Made by a program: the position numbers and the translations under genes. A DNA stretch of 12,759 bases, from NCBI GenBank assembly GCA_029940115.1, contig JAOZRQ010000157.1, positions 1-12,759 of the forward strand, written 5' to 3'. The notes beneath the pieces were generated by a model, which saw nothing but the letters and a program-made list of their open reading frames with translations, was not told the DNA's origin and did not search any database. Positions 6,643-12,759 of the stretch are shown here, in pieces. Every line of letters begins with the position of its first letter. Within the stretch, counting starts at the first letter, position 1. This DNA comes from Desulfobacterales bacterium. Its GTDB lineage: Bacteria > Desulfobacterota > Desulfobacteria > Desulfobacterales > 4be13.

Positions 6643-8053
6643 CGGGTCGGATATCTTTGATCGTGTTTTCAGTGTCGGCAGTTTGCAAATAATCGGTGAC
6701 CTCAGCCAAAGTCGCTTTTCGTTCCGGCTCTGAAACAGGAAAAAGCGGCCACCGGACAGAATTCTCCATTTCTTTCAATACGGGGCTCATTTTTGTTATT
6801 TTTATCTTGCTCCTCGCCCCGTCCATGTCGGTGACAAGCGTGTTCAGTCTTGACAAACAGACACTCACCTCAGGATTATCCTTCCATTGAAGCAGTTGGT
6901 TCACCAGCACAGGTGAATGCGTGTTCACGACAACTTGGCGGAGCGGCGCATCCGTATCCGTGAAGTCAACACTCATATCTCTCAACAGATGGGCCATTGC
7001 TTCCATTCGGAACGGATGAATCCCATTTTCAGGTTCCTCAAAACAGAGCAGACCGGTATGCCTGTCATCATGTTCAAGAACACAGAGGGCCAGCAGGCGC
7101 AGGGTTCCCTCAGAAAGGACTTGCGAAGAGAAGACTTTGCCGTCTTCTCCTTTGATTTTGATGATGAAGTGGCGGTTCACTTTGTCATCATAAACCTCCA
7201 CTTCTGTGAAACTTGGCAAAAAACTGTTGAGCTTGCGAGAAATTTCTTTGAGATTATACGGGTCAGTCTGTTTGATGCGATATAAGACTGCTGCCAGATT
7301 TTTGCCACCAGGTGTGATCGTATCCCGCAACCCTATATCCTGCCGGGTAGGTTCCCGAAGGTCTTCGGGATTGAGTTGCAAAAACATCCAGCTTCGCATC
7401 TCCTCCTTTGTGGCAAAGGCATGAGGAAAATCCACTGAACTGATGCCGCCCAGCACGGTCTGAGACACTGCATTGGCCAGCGTTGCCTTGCCGCCCTGTC
7501 TGCCGTCCTGTCGTATTTTGATGGTTGTTCGTTCATTTTGTTGTATTGTCTCAATAAAAGGCACTTTTGAACCACCGGCTCTTTTTGTTTTCCAAAGAGA
7601 ATCTGCTTCTTTCGGAATTATTTTTTTAACCCAAATATCCGCTTTCGGGGGTATTTTTTCCAAACACTCATGCTTTACGGTCAGGTCATCAATTCCCATA
7701 TCATTGATTTTTCTTGCGATTACAAGTGTGTAACGCAAACGGGTGTTATTCAGTTCTGCTTTGCCGCCCCAATTGTCTCTGATTTTCCGATGAAGTAGGA
7801 ACTCTACAGTAAACGCCATGTCCGAGGCATACTGATCTTCACCATATTGAGTAAACAACTCATCAGGATCGCCTCGTTGCTCACTGAAAGCTGTTTTCAA
7901 ATCTGTTTCTGCCAGACGCGAAAGCAGATGCAATGCATCAAACAGATTGCTTTTTCCTGAAGCGTTTACTCCGGCTACGACAGTCAGCGGGGCAAATGCC
8001 ATCCCAAAATTGTGAAATGACTTGAATCCGCTTATTTTTATATGGGTTATCAT
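6635..8053 (-). CDS. AAA/ABC-type ATPase (SMC/RecF-like, AAA_21/AAA_15 type)
   Basis: The 472-residue protein opens with ITHIKISGFKSF, the usual first strand of SMC/RecF/OLD-like ATPases. Walker A is GVNASGKS (28-35). The ABC signature is LSEGTLRLLAL (313-323), Walker B is LLCFEEPENGIHP (335-347) with E339/E340 as the catalytic region, and the switch histidine is in VVNTHSPVL (H379). A long insert between Walker A and the signature carries no domain I recognise. No TOPRIM domain is fused at the C-terminus as in OLD proteins; that function appears to be supplied by the overlapping downstream gene. The ATG is preceded by GAAAGAGAAAA and starts 9 bases after the stop of the small upstream ORF. 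Such ATPases in phage-defence pairs act as sensors or scaffolds (AriA of PARIS, RloA/AbiLi). The function here is inferred from architecture. Confidence 0.88.
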   Translation of the reverse strand: MITHIKISGFKSFHNFGMAFAPLTVVAGVNASGKSNLFDALHLLSRLAETDLKTAFSEQRGDPDELFTQYGEDQYASDMAFTVEFLLHRKIRDNWGGKAELNNTRLRYTLVIARKINDMGIDDLTVKHECLEKIPPKADIWVKKIIPKEADSLWKTKRAGGSKVPFIETIQQNERTTIKIRQDGRQGGKATLANAVSQTVLGGISSVDFPHAFATKEEMRSWMFLQLNPEDLREPTRQDIGLRDTITPGGKNLAAVLYRIKQTDPYNLKEISRKLNSFLPSFTEVEVYDDKVNRHFIIKIKGEDGKVFSSQVLSEGTLRLLALCVLEHDDRHTGLLCFEEPENGIHPFRMEAMAHLLRDMSVDFTDTDAPLRQVVVNTHSPVLVNQLLQWKDNPEVSVCLSRLNTLVTDMDGARSKIKITKMSPVLKEMENSVRWPLFPVSEPERKATLAEVTDYLQTADTENTIKDIRPDE

Positions 8054-8062
8054 TTTTCTCTT

Positions 8063-8185
8063 TCAGACCCGCTTTTCCCAAACCTGTTCCGTGATATCTT
8101 CCAATATCTGCGACCATTCGCCGTTGAAAATCTTGTTGACCCGTTTTAACCCCTCCCGGTTTCTCTGAACCGGGTTTCTTTCCAT
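8063..8185 (-). CDS. Small 40-residue ORF between the channel gene and the ATPase gene
   Basis: This intact frame starts 7 bases after the TAG of the second channel gene and stops 9 bases before the ATPase ATG. It therefore fills the gap with operon-like spacing. The product starts MERNPVQRNREGLKRVNKIF, contains NGEWSQILEDI and ends WEKRV. It is charged, probably helical, and has no signal peptide or membrane segment. The ribosome binding site is weak. I do not recognise it. It could be a real small component of the ATPase/TOPRIM unit, a leader that couples ATPase translation to the channel gene, or the remains of a longer gene cut at one end when the unit was inserted. Confidence 0.45.
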   Translation of the reverse strand: MERNPVQRNREGLKRVNKIFNGEWSQILEDITEQVWEKRV

Positions 8186-8192
8186 GTTATGT

Positions 8193-9734
8193 CTATTTCA
8201 GAGGGATTCCCACAACCCGTTCCAACTCGGCCAGGGCCACGCCGATGTCGCCCCGCTTTCTTTCGATGGTCAGGCGCACCCCGAGCCAGTTTGTGTGGGA
8301 ACTGATGACATCGGAAAAAGGGAGCGTTCCGGATTCATACTCCCGGTTTGAGACCTCAAGGGCAGATTTGGAGAGGCCAAGTATCTTATGTTTGTAGAGC
8401 CCGAATTCCCGCGTTGCCCTGTCCAGATCGAACCAGGCATTTTGAACCATGGTGCCTGTCATGGTTTCCGCTTGTCGAAGGTCCTGTCTGAGGGCCTGAA
8501 GTTTTTCCCGGGTTTGGCGGAGGTACGCGTCATTGGTTCCGTACCAGGGCATTTTGGGCAGTCCCGCTCCTCTATATGCATCACCTGACACGGGAAATGA
8601 TTCTTTCATCGCGGCCGATCCGGTTTTCATAACTGCCTCATCTTCGTAAACGGACAGGTTCAGGCTGTAACCCGGAAGGATCATGGTCTCAGCCATCCCG
8701 ATCATCCCCTCGGTTTTGCCAATCATGGCGCGTATCCGCGTGAGTTCCTGACGATTCTCCAGTGCCAAGGCATGGAGGGATTTCAGAGGTGGAATTTTCT
8801 TGTTCAGTTTGGCCCTTTTCGGAACTCCGATTTTGGTCTCCGGACCGAGATTAAGAAGTTCACACAGCTTTTCCTCCAAATTTCGCTGTCTCTTCCTAAG
8901 GGTGTGCAGGTCCTCATCCAGAATTTCCCGCTTCGTCTCTGCCCTGATCACATTCTGGAAACTTGCGGTTCCGGATTTGTAGAGGGTCTCGGCCACTGTC
9001 TTCAGATGTCGGAAGAGTTTGACGGTCTCTCCGGTGATATTCCGGGATTTGCGGACAAAGAGGAGATTCCAGAAGGTTTTCCGGACTTCGGCTCTGACAT
9101 CCCGTGCGGTCGCCTCCAGCAATGCCTTTGCGGCTCTCACATTCTGGTTGACAATATCCCCCTTCAGACTCAGCACACCTGGAAAGGGGAATTTCATCCT
9201 GACCGGTTCCCTGCCTTTCATCGGCCCGACACCGGTCATCAGACCTTCGGTGTAAGCCGCGTACTGGCGAAGGATTTCATCAAGGTTCGATATCTGGCTG
9301 AAGGATTCGATCTCAGCCCGGACCCTGCGCTCCGCTGCTTTGATCCGAGGACTCCGAAGCAGAGTCAGGGCTTCGATGTCTTCCAGGGAGAACTTCCGCC
9401 GGACCACGGCCCCGGCCTGTTCCTCATCTTCGGCCGCCATGCCGAGTCTTTCCACACGCTCGGGACTGATGTTGAGAAATGAGAACTCCTCTCCATCCCC
9501 GTGGAGAGAGGCTTCCCAAGATGTCCTGATCTCCCGGATCCGGGTTTTCCGGATGTCAGATGCAGAGGCTTCGGAAGATGGTTCTTCCGCAGGTTCGGAA
9601 ACATCCCGCATCTGAGATTCAAAATAGGGCGGAGGCGTGTATGCCTCGAATTCCGCCTTCATATCCAGGTAGTCGGCCCGGGCGGCCGTTGACACGGTCA
9701 GCAATATCCCCAGAATCAGAAGAGTCCGCTTCAT
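8193..9734 (-). CDS. TolC/CusC-family outer-membrane efflux protein (second of a tandem pair)
   Basis: The 513-residue protein has a Sec signal peptide (MKRTLLILGILLTVSTAARA) with no lipobox cysteine, unlike E. coli CusC. A polar acidic stretch of about 90 residues (PAEEPSSEASASD, around 45-60) precedes the first OEP-type region, which starts near KFSLEDIEALTLLRSPRIKA. The long helical hairpins follow: EATARDVRAEVRKTFWNLLF and a coiled-coil-like DLHTLRKRQRNLEEKL. The second half repeats the pattern (QALRQDLRQAETMTG, YESGTLPFSDVISSHTNWLG), as expected of a channel protomer that trimerises. Its ATG overlaps the stop of the upstream channel gene (ATGA, 4 bases) and is preceded by a strong purine run, AGGGGGAAAA. 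It would form the exit duct for the pump. Which of the two channels serves it cannot be told from sequence. Confidence 0.9.
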   Translation of the reverse strand: MKRTLLILGILLTVSTAARADYLDMKAEFEAYTPPPYFESQMRDVSEPAEEPSSEASASDIRKTRIREIRTSWEASLHGDGEEFSFLNISPERVERLGMAAEDEEQAGAVVRRKFSLEDIEALTLLRSPRIKAAERRVRAEIESFSQISNLDEILRQYAAYTEGLMTGVGPMKGREPVRMKFPFPGVLSLKGDIVNQNVRAAKALLEATARDVRAEVRKTFWNLLFVRKSRNITGETVKLFRHLKTVAETLYKSGTASFQNVIRAETKREILDEDLHTLRKRQRNLEEKLCELLNLGPETKIGVPKRAKLNKKIPPLKSLHALALENRQELTRIRAMIGKTEGMIGMAETMILPGYSLNLSVYEDEAVMKTGSAAMKESFPVSGDAYRGAGLPKMPWYGTNDAYLRQTREKLQALRQDLRQAETMTGTMVQNAWFDLDRATREFGLYKHKILGLSKSALEVSNREYESGTLPFSDVISSHTNWLGVRLTIERKRGDIGVALAELERVVGIPLK

Positions 9735-11137
9735 TTTTCCCCCTTCCCCCTGTTATTCTCTTCCGGAAATTCAGTCTTTTCGGTCAGGCTCCGTCCTGCC
9801 AGTTGTTCAAGTCTGACCAGATATTTCCCGTAGTCCGCAGTCGCTCTGGCAAGGGAGAGTTGGAAATTGTAGAAAACCGACTCAGTTTCCACAAAATCGG
9901 AAAAACTCCCTTCTCCTTCTCTGGACCAGGTCTCTGCCATCTCCATGGCGTTTGCGGCCTGTGGCAGCATCTCATCCTTGTAAAGAGAAATCAGACGCCG
10001 GGCGTTTCGGAGACGGAAGAAGATGTTCCGGATACTGGTCCGGGTTTTGATAATCCGTTCGGCTTTCACTGCTTTTGCTTTGTCAACCTCTGCCTTTGCG
10101 AGTAGCAAACGACCCTCTTTCTTGTCGGACCACAAGGGAAGCGTCACGCCGAATTGCAGGCCGAACGCGTCCTGCCCCACGTCCTGCGGAGGTGAGGAGA
10201 CATCCGGCTCTCCGATGGATGCGTAAAAAATGCCCAGCTTGAAATCCGGCAGATTCTGATACATGGCCATATCCATTTTCGCATGAGTCTTCTCAATGAC
10301 CGCGTGGGCCATCCGGATCTCCTCCTGACCGGCCTCCGCGATCTGGTATATTTCTGCAAGCGTGTGAGCCAGCGGCCGGATGGGCGGTTTCTCCAAGGGG
10401 CCGAACCCCGCATCCGGTTCGCGGTTCAGCAGCCCGTTGAGCCGGGTGGTCTCTGTCTGCTCCAGTTCCTCAAGGAGAAGCGCGTCGTAACGAAGTTGGG
10501 CCGATTGAGACTGGGCCTTGACCACATCCAGAAACAGGGCCCGATCCTGGGCATAGGCTGTCTCACCCATCTTCCTGAGCTGATCGAGAAGTTTGACATT
10601 CTGGTCGGCAATGCGTCTTGCCTCACGAATATAGCGCAGTTCATGGAAGGATTCAAGAATGGCCACGGTGATGTCCCGAACCGTCTTGTCCAGATTCAGC
10701 CGCGCTATGTGTGCGTCCGTCCGGACAATCTCTCCGGCCTTGAAAAGTTTTCCCGGGAAGGGAATCATCTGTGAGATGCTGGCGTTCCAATCCTGGGGAC
10801 CGAGCCGGGTCTGAATCGGTTCGGGGAAATAGGTGAACATGATCTGAGGATCCGGATAGCTCGTTGTGATTCTGTATTGTTCCACCGTCATTCTCCATGC
10901 CTCAGTGGCGCTCCGGATCGAAGGGTTCCGATGGTATGAGTATGTGATCAGATCGGGAATTCTCACTGATTTCCTGAACTGGGAATCGAGAACATTCTCA
11001 TCCGGAAATGCCTGACCGGGCAGGCGCGGTGGATTTGTTGTATCCGAATTATCGAATTCACTGGCATCCGCCATCTGTGCTGACACAAAAAAAATTGCCA
11101 GCGGAATCAACCATGTTACTTTTCGCACTGATTTCAC
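9731..11137 (-). CDS. TolC/CusC-family outer-membrane efflux protein (first of a tandem pair)
   Basis: The 468-residue protein starts at a GTG, with GAGGAAAA about 10 bases upstream. No better in-frame ATG exists before the hydrophobic segment. The signal peptide runs to about residue 26 (WLIPLAIFFVSAQMADA) and lacks a lipobox. Two OEP domains are visible. The first includes PSIRSATEAWRMTVEQYRIT, SISQMIPFPGKLFKAGEI and the helix IADQNVKLLDQLRKMGETAY. The second includes FGLQFGVTLPLWSDKKEGRL, typical of CusC/CzcC relatives, and SFSDFVETESVFYNFQLSLA. It is the first gene after the likely operon promoter and overlaps the next channel gene by 4 bases. Metal-efflux channels of this type recruit a CusB-like adaptor, which is encoded further down the same strand beyond the ATPase/TOPRIM insertion. 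Confidence 0.92.
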   Translation of the reverse strand: MKSVRKVTWLIPLAIFFVSAQMADASEFDNSDTTNPPRLPGQAFPDENVLDSQFRKSVRIPDLITYSYHRNPSIRSATEAWRMTVEQYRITTSYPDPQIMFTYFPEPIQTRLGPQDWNASISQMIPFPGKLFKAGEIVRTDAHIARLNLDKTVRDITVAILESFHELRYIREARRIADQNVKLLDQLRKMGETAYAQDRALFLDVVKAQSQSAQLRYDALLLEELEQTETTRLNGLLNREPDAGFGPLEKPPIRPLAHTLAEIYQIAEAGQEEIRMAHAVIEKTHAKMDMAMYQNLPDFKLGIFYASIGEPDVSSPPQDVGQDAFGLQFGVTLPLWSDKKEGRLLLAKAEVDKAKAVKAERIIKTRTSIRNIFFRLRNARRLISLYKDEMLPQAANAMEMAETWSREGEGSFSDFVETESVFYNFQLSLARATADYGKYLVRLEQLAGRSLTEKTEFPEENNRGKGEK

Positions 11138-11162
11138 TTTTCATTTTCCTCAGCTTGTCTGC

Positions 11163-11191
11163 ATTATAAATATTATGCCAGAGTTCTGCAA
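11163..11191 (-). promoter_or_regulatory. Likely sigma70 promoter of the efflux operon
   Basis: On the minus strand, TTGCAG (11191-11186) and a perfect TATAAT (11168-11163) are separated by exactly 17 bases. Transcription would start near 11156, giving a leader of about 20 bases with the Shine-Dalgarno sequence GAGGAAAA before the GTG start. The 17-base spacer and lack of an obvious dyad argue against a MerR/CueR-type 19-base promoter. I see no regulator gene or operator in the window. Confidence 0.7.
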
Positions 11192-11212
11192 AGCCGGTAT
11201 TTTCATTGTTAT

Positions 11213-11815
11213 TTACCGTAATTTAATCTGTTTCAATACCGGTTCCGATGAAATAATGTAGTAAACACTCTTGGATTCCGGATTTCCCATTATTTTCTCA
11301 CTGCTGTTGAGTTTCACGGTGGCCAGTATCTGCAATTGACCCTTTGCATCTTTTATCTTACCATATTGTTCTTCCGAAACCTTTCCTTTTGAATCAAAAG
11401 CCCAGTAGATAACCTTGTCATGAGCCATGACCGTGGGATCACCAAACTCGAAAAACAAAGAGCCGATCAGTTCCTGAGTCTTTTTCCCAGATGCCTTTTC
11501 ATGCTGCTCGTAAAGGATGATAACCCTGTCCGTATTTCGGTCTGCCACCACATAGAGGTCTTTGTCTTTGAACTTCCAAGTTCCCGGGGCCGCCTCCTGA
11601 ACGGTATTCTGACGGGCAGTTTTTTTCTGTTTGTCTGTCAGAGCCTTGCCCAGCGTATAGTTGTCGCGGCTGATGTTCAATTTTTCCACCTGATCCAGAA
11701 GAGCGGTCATCTCATCTGCGGAAGAGCACGAAAACAGGAGAACAGCGGAGACGACAGCAAAAACTGCACACTTCAGACTTGTTTGAATAACGACCATGAC
11801 TGACCTTTTGACCAT
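11213..11815 (-). CDS. Predicted lipoprotein of unknown function
   Basis: The N-terminus carries a lipoprotein signal: hydrophobic AVFAVVSAVLLFSC with the lipidated cysteine at residue 30, preceded by basic residues (MVKRS). Two in-frame starts are plausible. The ATG at 11815 has GGGAG 8 bases upstream; the ATG at 11797 has AAAAGG 6 bases upstream and would place the cysteine at 24. The mature part is mostly beta-strand and Lys-rich: WKFKDKDLYVVADRNTDRVI, IGSLFFEFGDP and SVYYIISSEPVLKQIKLR. The +2 residue after Cys is Ser, which fits outer-membrane sorting. I do not recognise a family. It overlaps the end of the upstream DUF4435 remnant by 43 bases and ends 75 bases before the first channel gene. 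A separate promoter follows it, so it may not belong to the efflux operon. Confidence 0.75.
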   Translation of the reverse strand: MVKRSVMVVIQTSLKCAVFAVVSAVLLFSCSSADEMTALLDQVEKLNISRDNYTLGKALTDKQKKTARQNTVQEAAPGTWKFKDKDLYVVADRNTDRVIILYEQHEKASGKKTQELIGSLFFEFGDPTVMAHDKVIYWAFDSKGKVSEEQYGKIKDAKGQLQILATVKLNSSEKIMGNPESKSVYYIISSEPVLKQIKLR

Positions 11816-12411
11816 TCTTTTAACTCCCTGTATAAACTTGTTTTTTGAAAATTCGCAAACCCGTAAGCCACACGGAACACTTTGCCGATTTCCGCATCTT
11901 TTACTCCCTTCTTATTAAAACTGACGCAAAGAGCAAATGCTTTCTGAAAATCATGTCCGTCACATAGATTTAGGAAATCTGAGACATCCTTTATTTTTAA
12001 TCTGACATCTTCTTTTGAAATTTCTTTCTTCCTGTTTGGTGATCTTCTCATAATCTCATTAAGACATTTCTCTTCATCAAGAACAAGCGTTTCTCCATCA
12101 TAAAAATTTCCAATGCCAAGATTTTTGAAATTCAGTTTTAAATTGTCAGAGTCATTTACCCACCTGAGACCGCCGATAAAAGCAATTGATTTCAGAATTT
12201 TCTCCCGCAAAGAGGGCGGTTCCTCTTCTTTTCCCAAATATTCTGCCACAACCGCATGAAGTGCGTTATCACATGAAATAATCATCATTTCCGCATCATG
12301 AAAATCCGTGAGAAAAATATTTTCAGCAGTTTCTTTTTTTCCTTCCAAATGCAGAAAATCGGCATCTCTTATGCCGAGGATGCGATTTGTTTCTTTTAAC
12401 AGTTCGGACTG
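11773..12411 (-). pseudogene. 5'-truncated DUF4435 (AriB/TOPRIM-like) gene remnant
   Basis: After the stop codon of the Ogt-type gene the same frame stays open and reads RILGIRDADFLHLEGKK, then NIFLTDFHDAEMMIIS. This is the middle of a DUF4435 protein: the Dx-D-x-D strand followed by the TD-HD-E motif. DUF4435 contains the TOPRIM effector AriB of the PARIS defence system. The N-terminal part that should carry the first strand and catalytic Glu (a VEGxxD-type motif) is absent, because the Ogt gene occupies that space. The only usable start is a TTG at 12348 with little upstream signal, which would give 191 residues. Composition is strongly AT-rich and Lys/Phe/Asn-rich, unlike the efflux genes, pointing to foreign origin. 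It is probably a dead relic; expression as a C-terminal fragment cannot be excluded. The C-terminal end (WSKGQSWSLFKQV) looks natural. Confidence 0.72.
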
Positions 12412-12759
12412 TTATCTTTTCTCTAAATCAAGCAAATATTCTTTTCTCCATATTTTCCCGCCATAACCTGTCATTTTTCCATCTTTGCCAATTACCCGAT
12501 GACAGGGAATAATAATGCCTATTCTGTTATCTCCGTTGGCTTTGGCAACCGCTCTGACAGCTTTGGGGTTGTCAATTGCAATTGCCTGTTCTTGGTAGGA
12601 AGCCGTTTTCCCATATGGTATGGCTGACAGAGCAGCCCATGCAGATTCCTGAAATTTGGTGCCTTTTATATCCGGCGGCACATCAAAAGTTCTTCTGGAG
12701 CCATTGAAATATTCCTGTAACTCAGTGTCAAGCTGAATAAAAAATGGGCTGGTGCCACT
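12412..12759 (-). CDS. ogt: Ogt-type methylated-DNA--[protein]-cysteine methyltransferase, C-terminal part (runs off window)
   Basis: Ogt removes O6-alkyl groups from guanine (EC 2.1.1.63) by transferring them to its own cysteine. The frame is open to the window edge, so the 5' end lies beyond it; 115 residues are visible. They include the linker ELQEYFNGSRRTFDVPPDIK, the DNA-binding helix region FQESAWAALSAIPYGKTASY, the arginine-finger segment AVRAVAKANG, the active site IIIPCHRVIG with the acceptor Cys, and the C-terminal GYGGKIWRKEYLLDLEKR. All family landmarks of the C-terminal domain are present. The GTG at 12681 is internal and not the true start. The stop codon is followed at once, in the same frame, by the DUF4435 remnant. 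Confidence 0.93.
   Translation of the reverse strand, partial: SGTSPFFIQLDTELQEYFNGSRRTFDVPPDIKGTKFQESAWAALSAIPYGKTASYQEQAIAIDNPKAVRAVAKANGDNRIGIIIPCHRVIGKDGKMTGYGGKIWRKEYLLDLEKR

Noticed and set aside
8772..9482. A 236-codon plus-strand open frame
   Set aside because: It is antisense to the second channel gene, and its sequence mirrors that gene's codons without a family signal.
11163..11191. MerR/CueR-type promoter with long spacer
   Set aside because: The spacer is 17 bases and has no dyad, so it fits an ordinary sigma70 promoter.
12412..12681. Short 89-residue Ogt gene starting at the GTG at 12681
   Set aside because: The frame is open upstream to the window edge and encodes the expected preceding Ogt segment (EYFNGSRRTFDV), so the GTG is internal.

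Overview
The window reads as a chromosomal stretch of a Gram-negative bacterium: it has outer-membrane channel proteins, an RND efflux pump, a lipoprotein and Shine-Dalgarno-type starts. The Cus-type operon layout, mixed GC content and short dispersed repeats would fit a Desulfobacterota-like (sulfate-reducer-type) genome. That assignment is an impression from sequence style, not a demonstrated one. All genes I can support lie on the minus strand, so transcription runs from high to low coordinates.

The core is a Cu(I)/Ag(I) efflux operon of the Cus/HME-RND type, about 11.14 kb down to 0.36 kb. A good sigma70-type promoter (TTGCAG-17-TATAAT, 11163-11191) precedes two tandem TolC/CusC-family outer-membrane channels whose genes overlap by 4 bases. 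Further downstream come a CusB-like adaptor with an N-terminal heavy-metal-binding domain, a CusA-like RND pump, and a small exported Met/His-rich protein that probably binds metal in the periplasm. The pump keeps the three copper-coordinating methionines and the proton-relay residues known from E. coli CusA. Together the parts would move monovalent copper or silver from the periplasm and inner membrane out of the cell.

The operon is interrupted between the channels and the adaptor by a lower-GC, two-gene unit (5977-8053): an SMC/ABC-like AAA ATPase and a TOPRIM-like, DUF4276-style protein overlapping by 8 bases (ATGAATAA). A 40-codon ORF fills the rest of the gap. ATPase plus TOPRIM/nuclease pairs of this build (PARIS, AbiL/RloAB and OLD-related systems) are known or suspected phage-defence modules. 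This pair is the most interesting part of the window, because it is placed to be co-transcribed with a metal-efflux pump.

Upstream of the operon are a lipoprotein of unknown function and an AT-rich, 5'-truncated remnant of a DUF4435 protein (the TOPRIM family that contains the PARIS effector AriB). The remnant starts directly after, and in frame with, the stop codon of an Ogt-type O6-alkylguanine-DNA methyltransferase that runs off the right edge.

At the left end, downstream of the operon, a gene-poor 360 bases holds four copies of a roughly 30-base repeat arranged as two direct and two inverted copies. They could fold into a nested hairpin and may end or protect the operon transcript.
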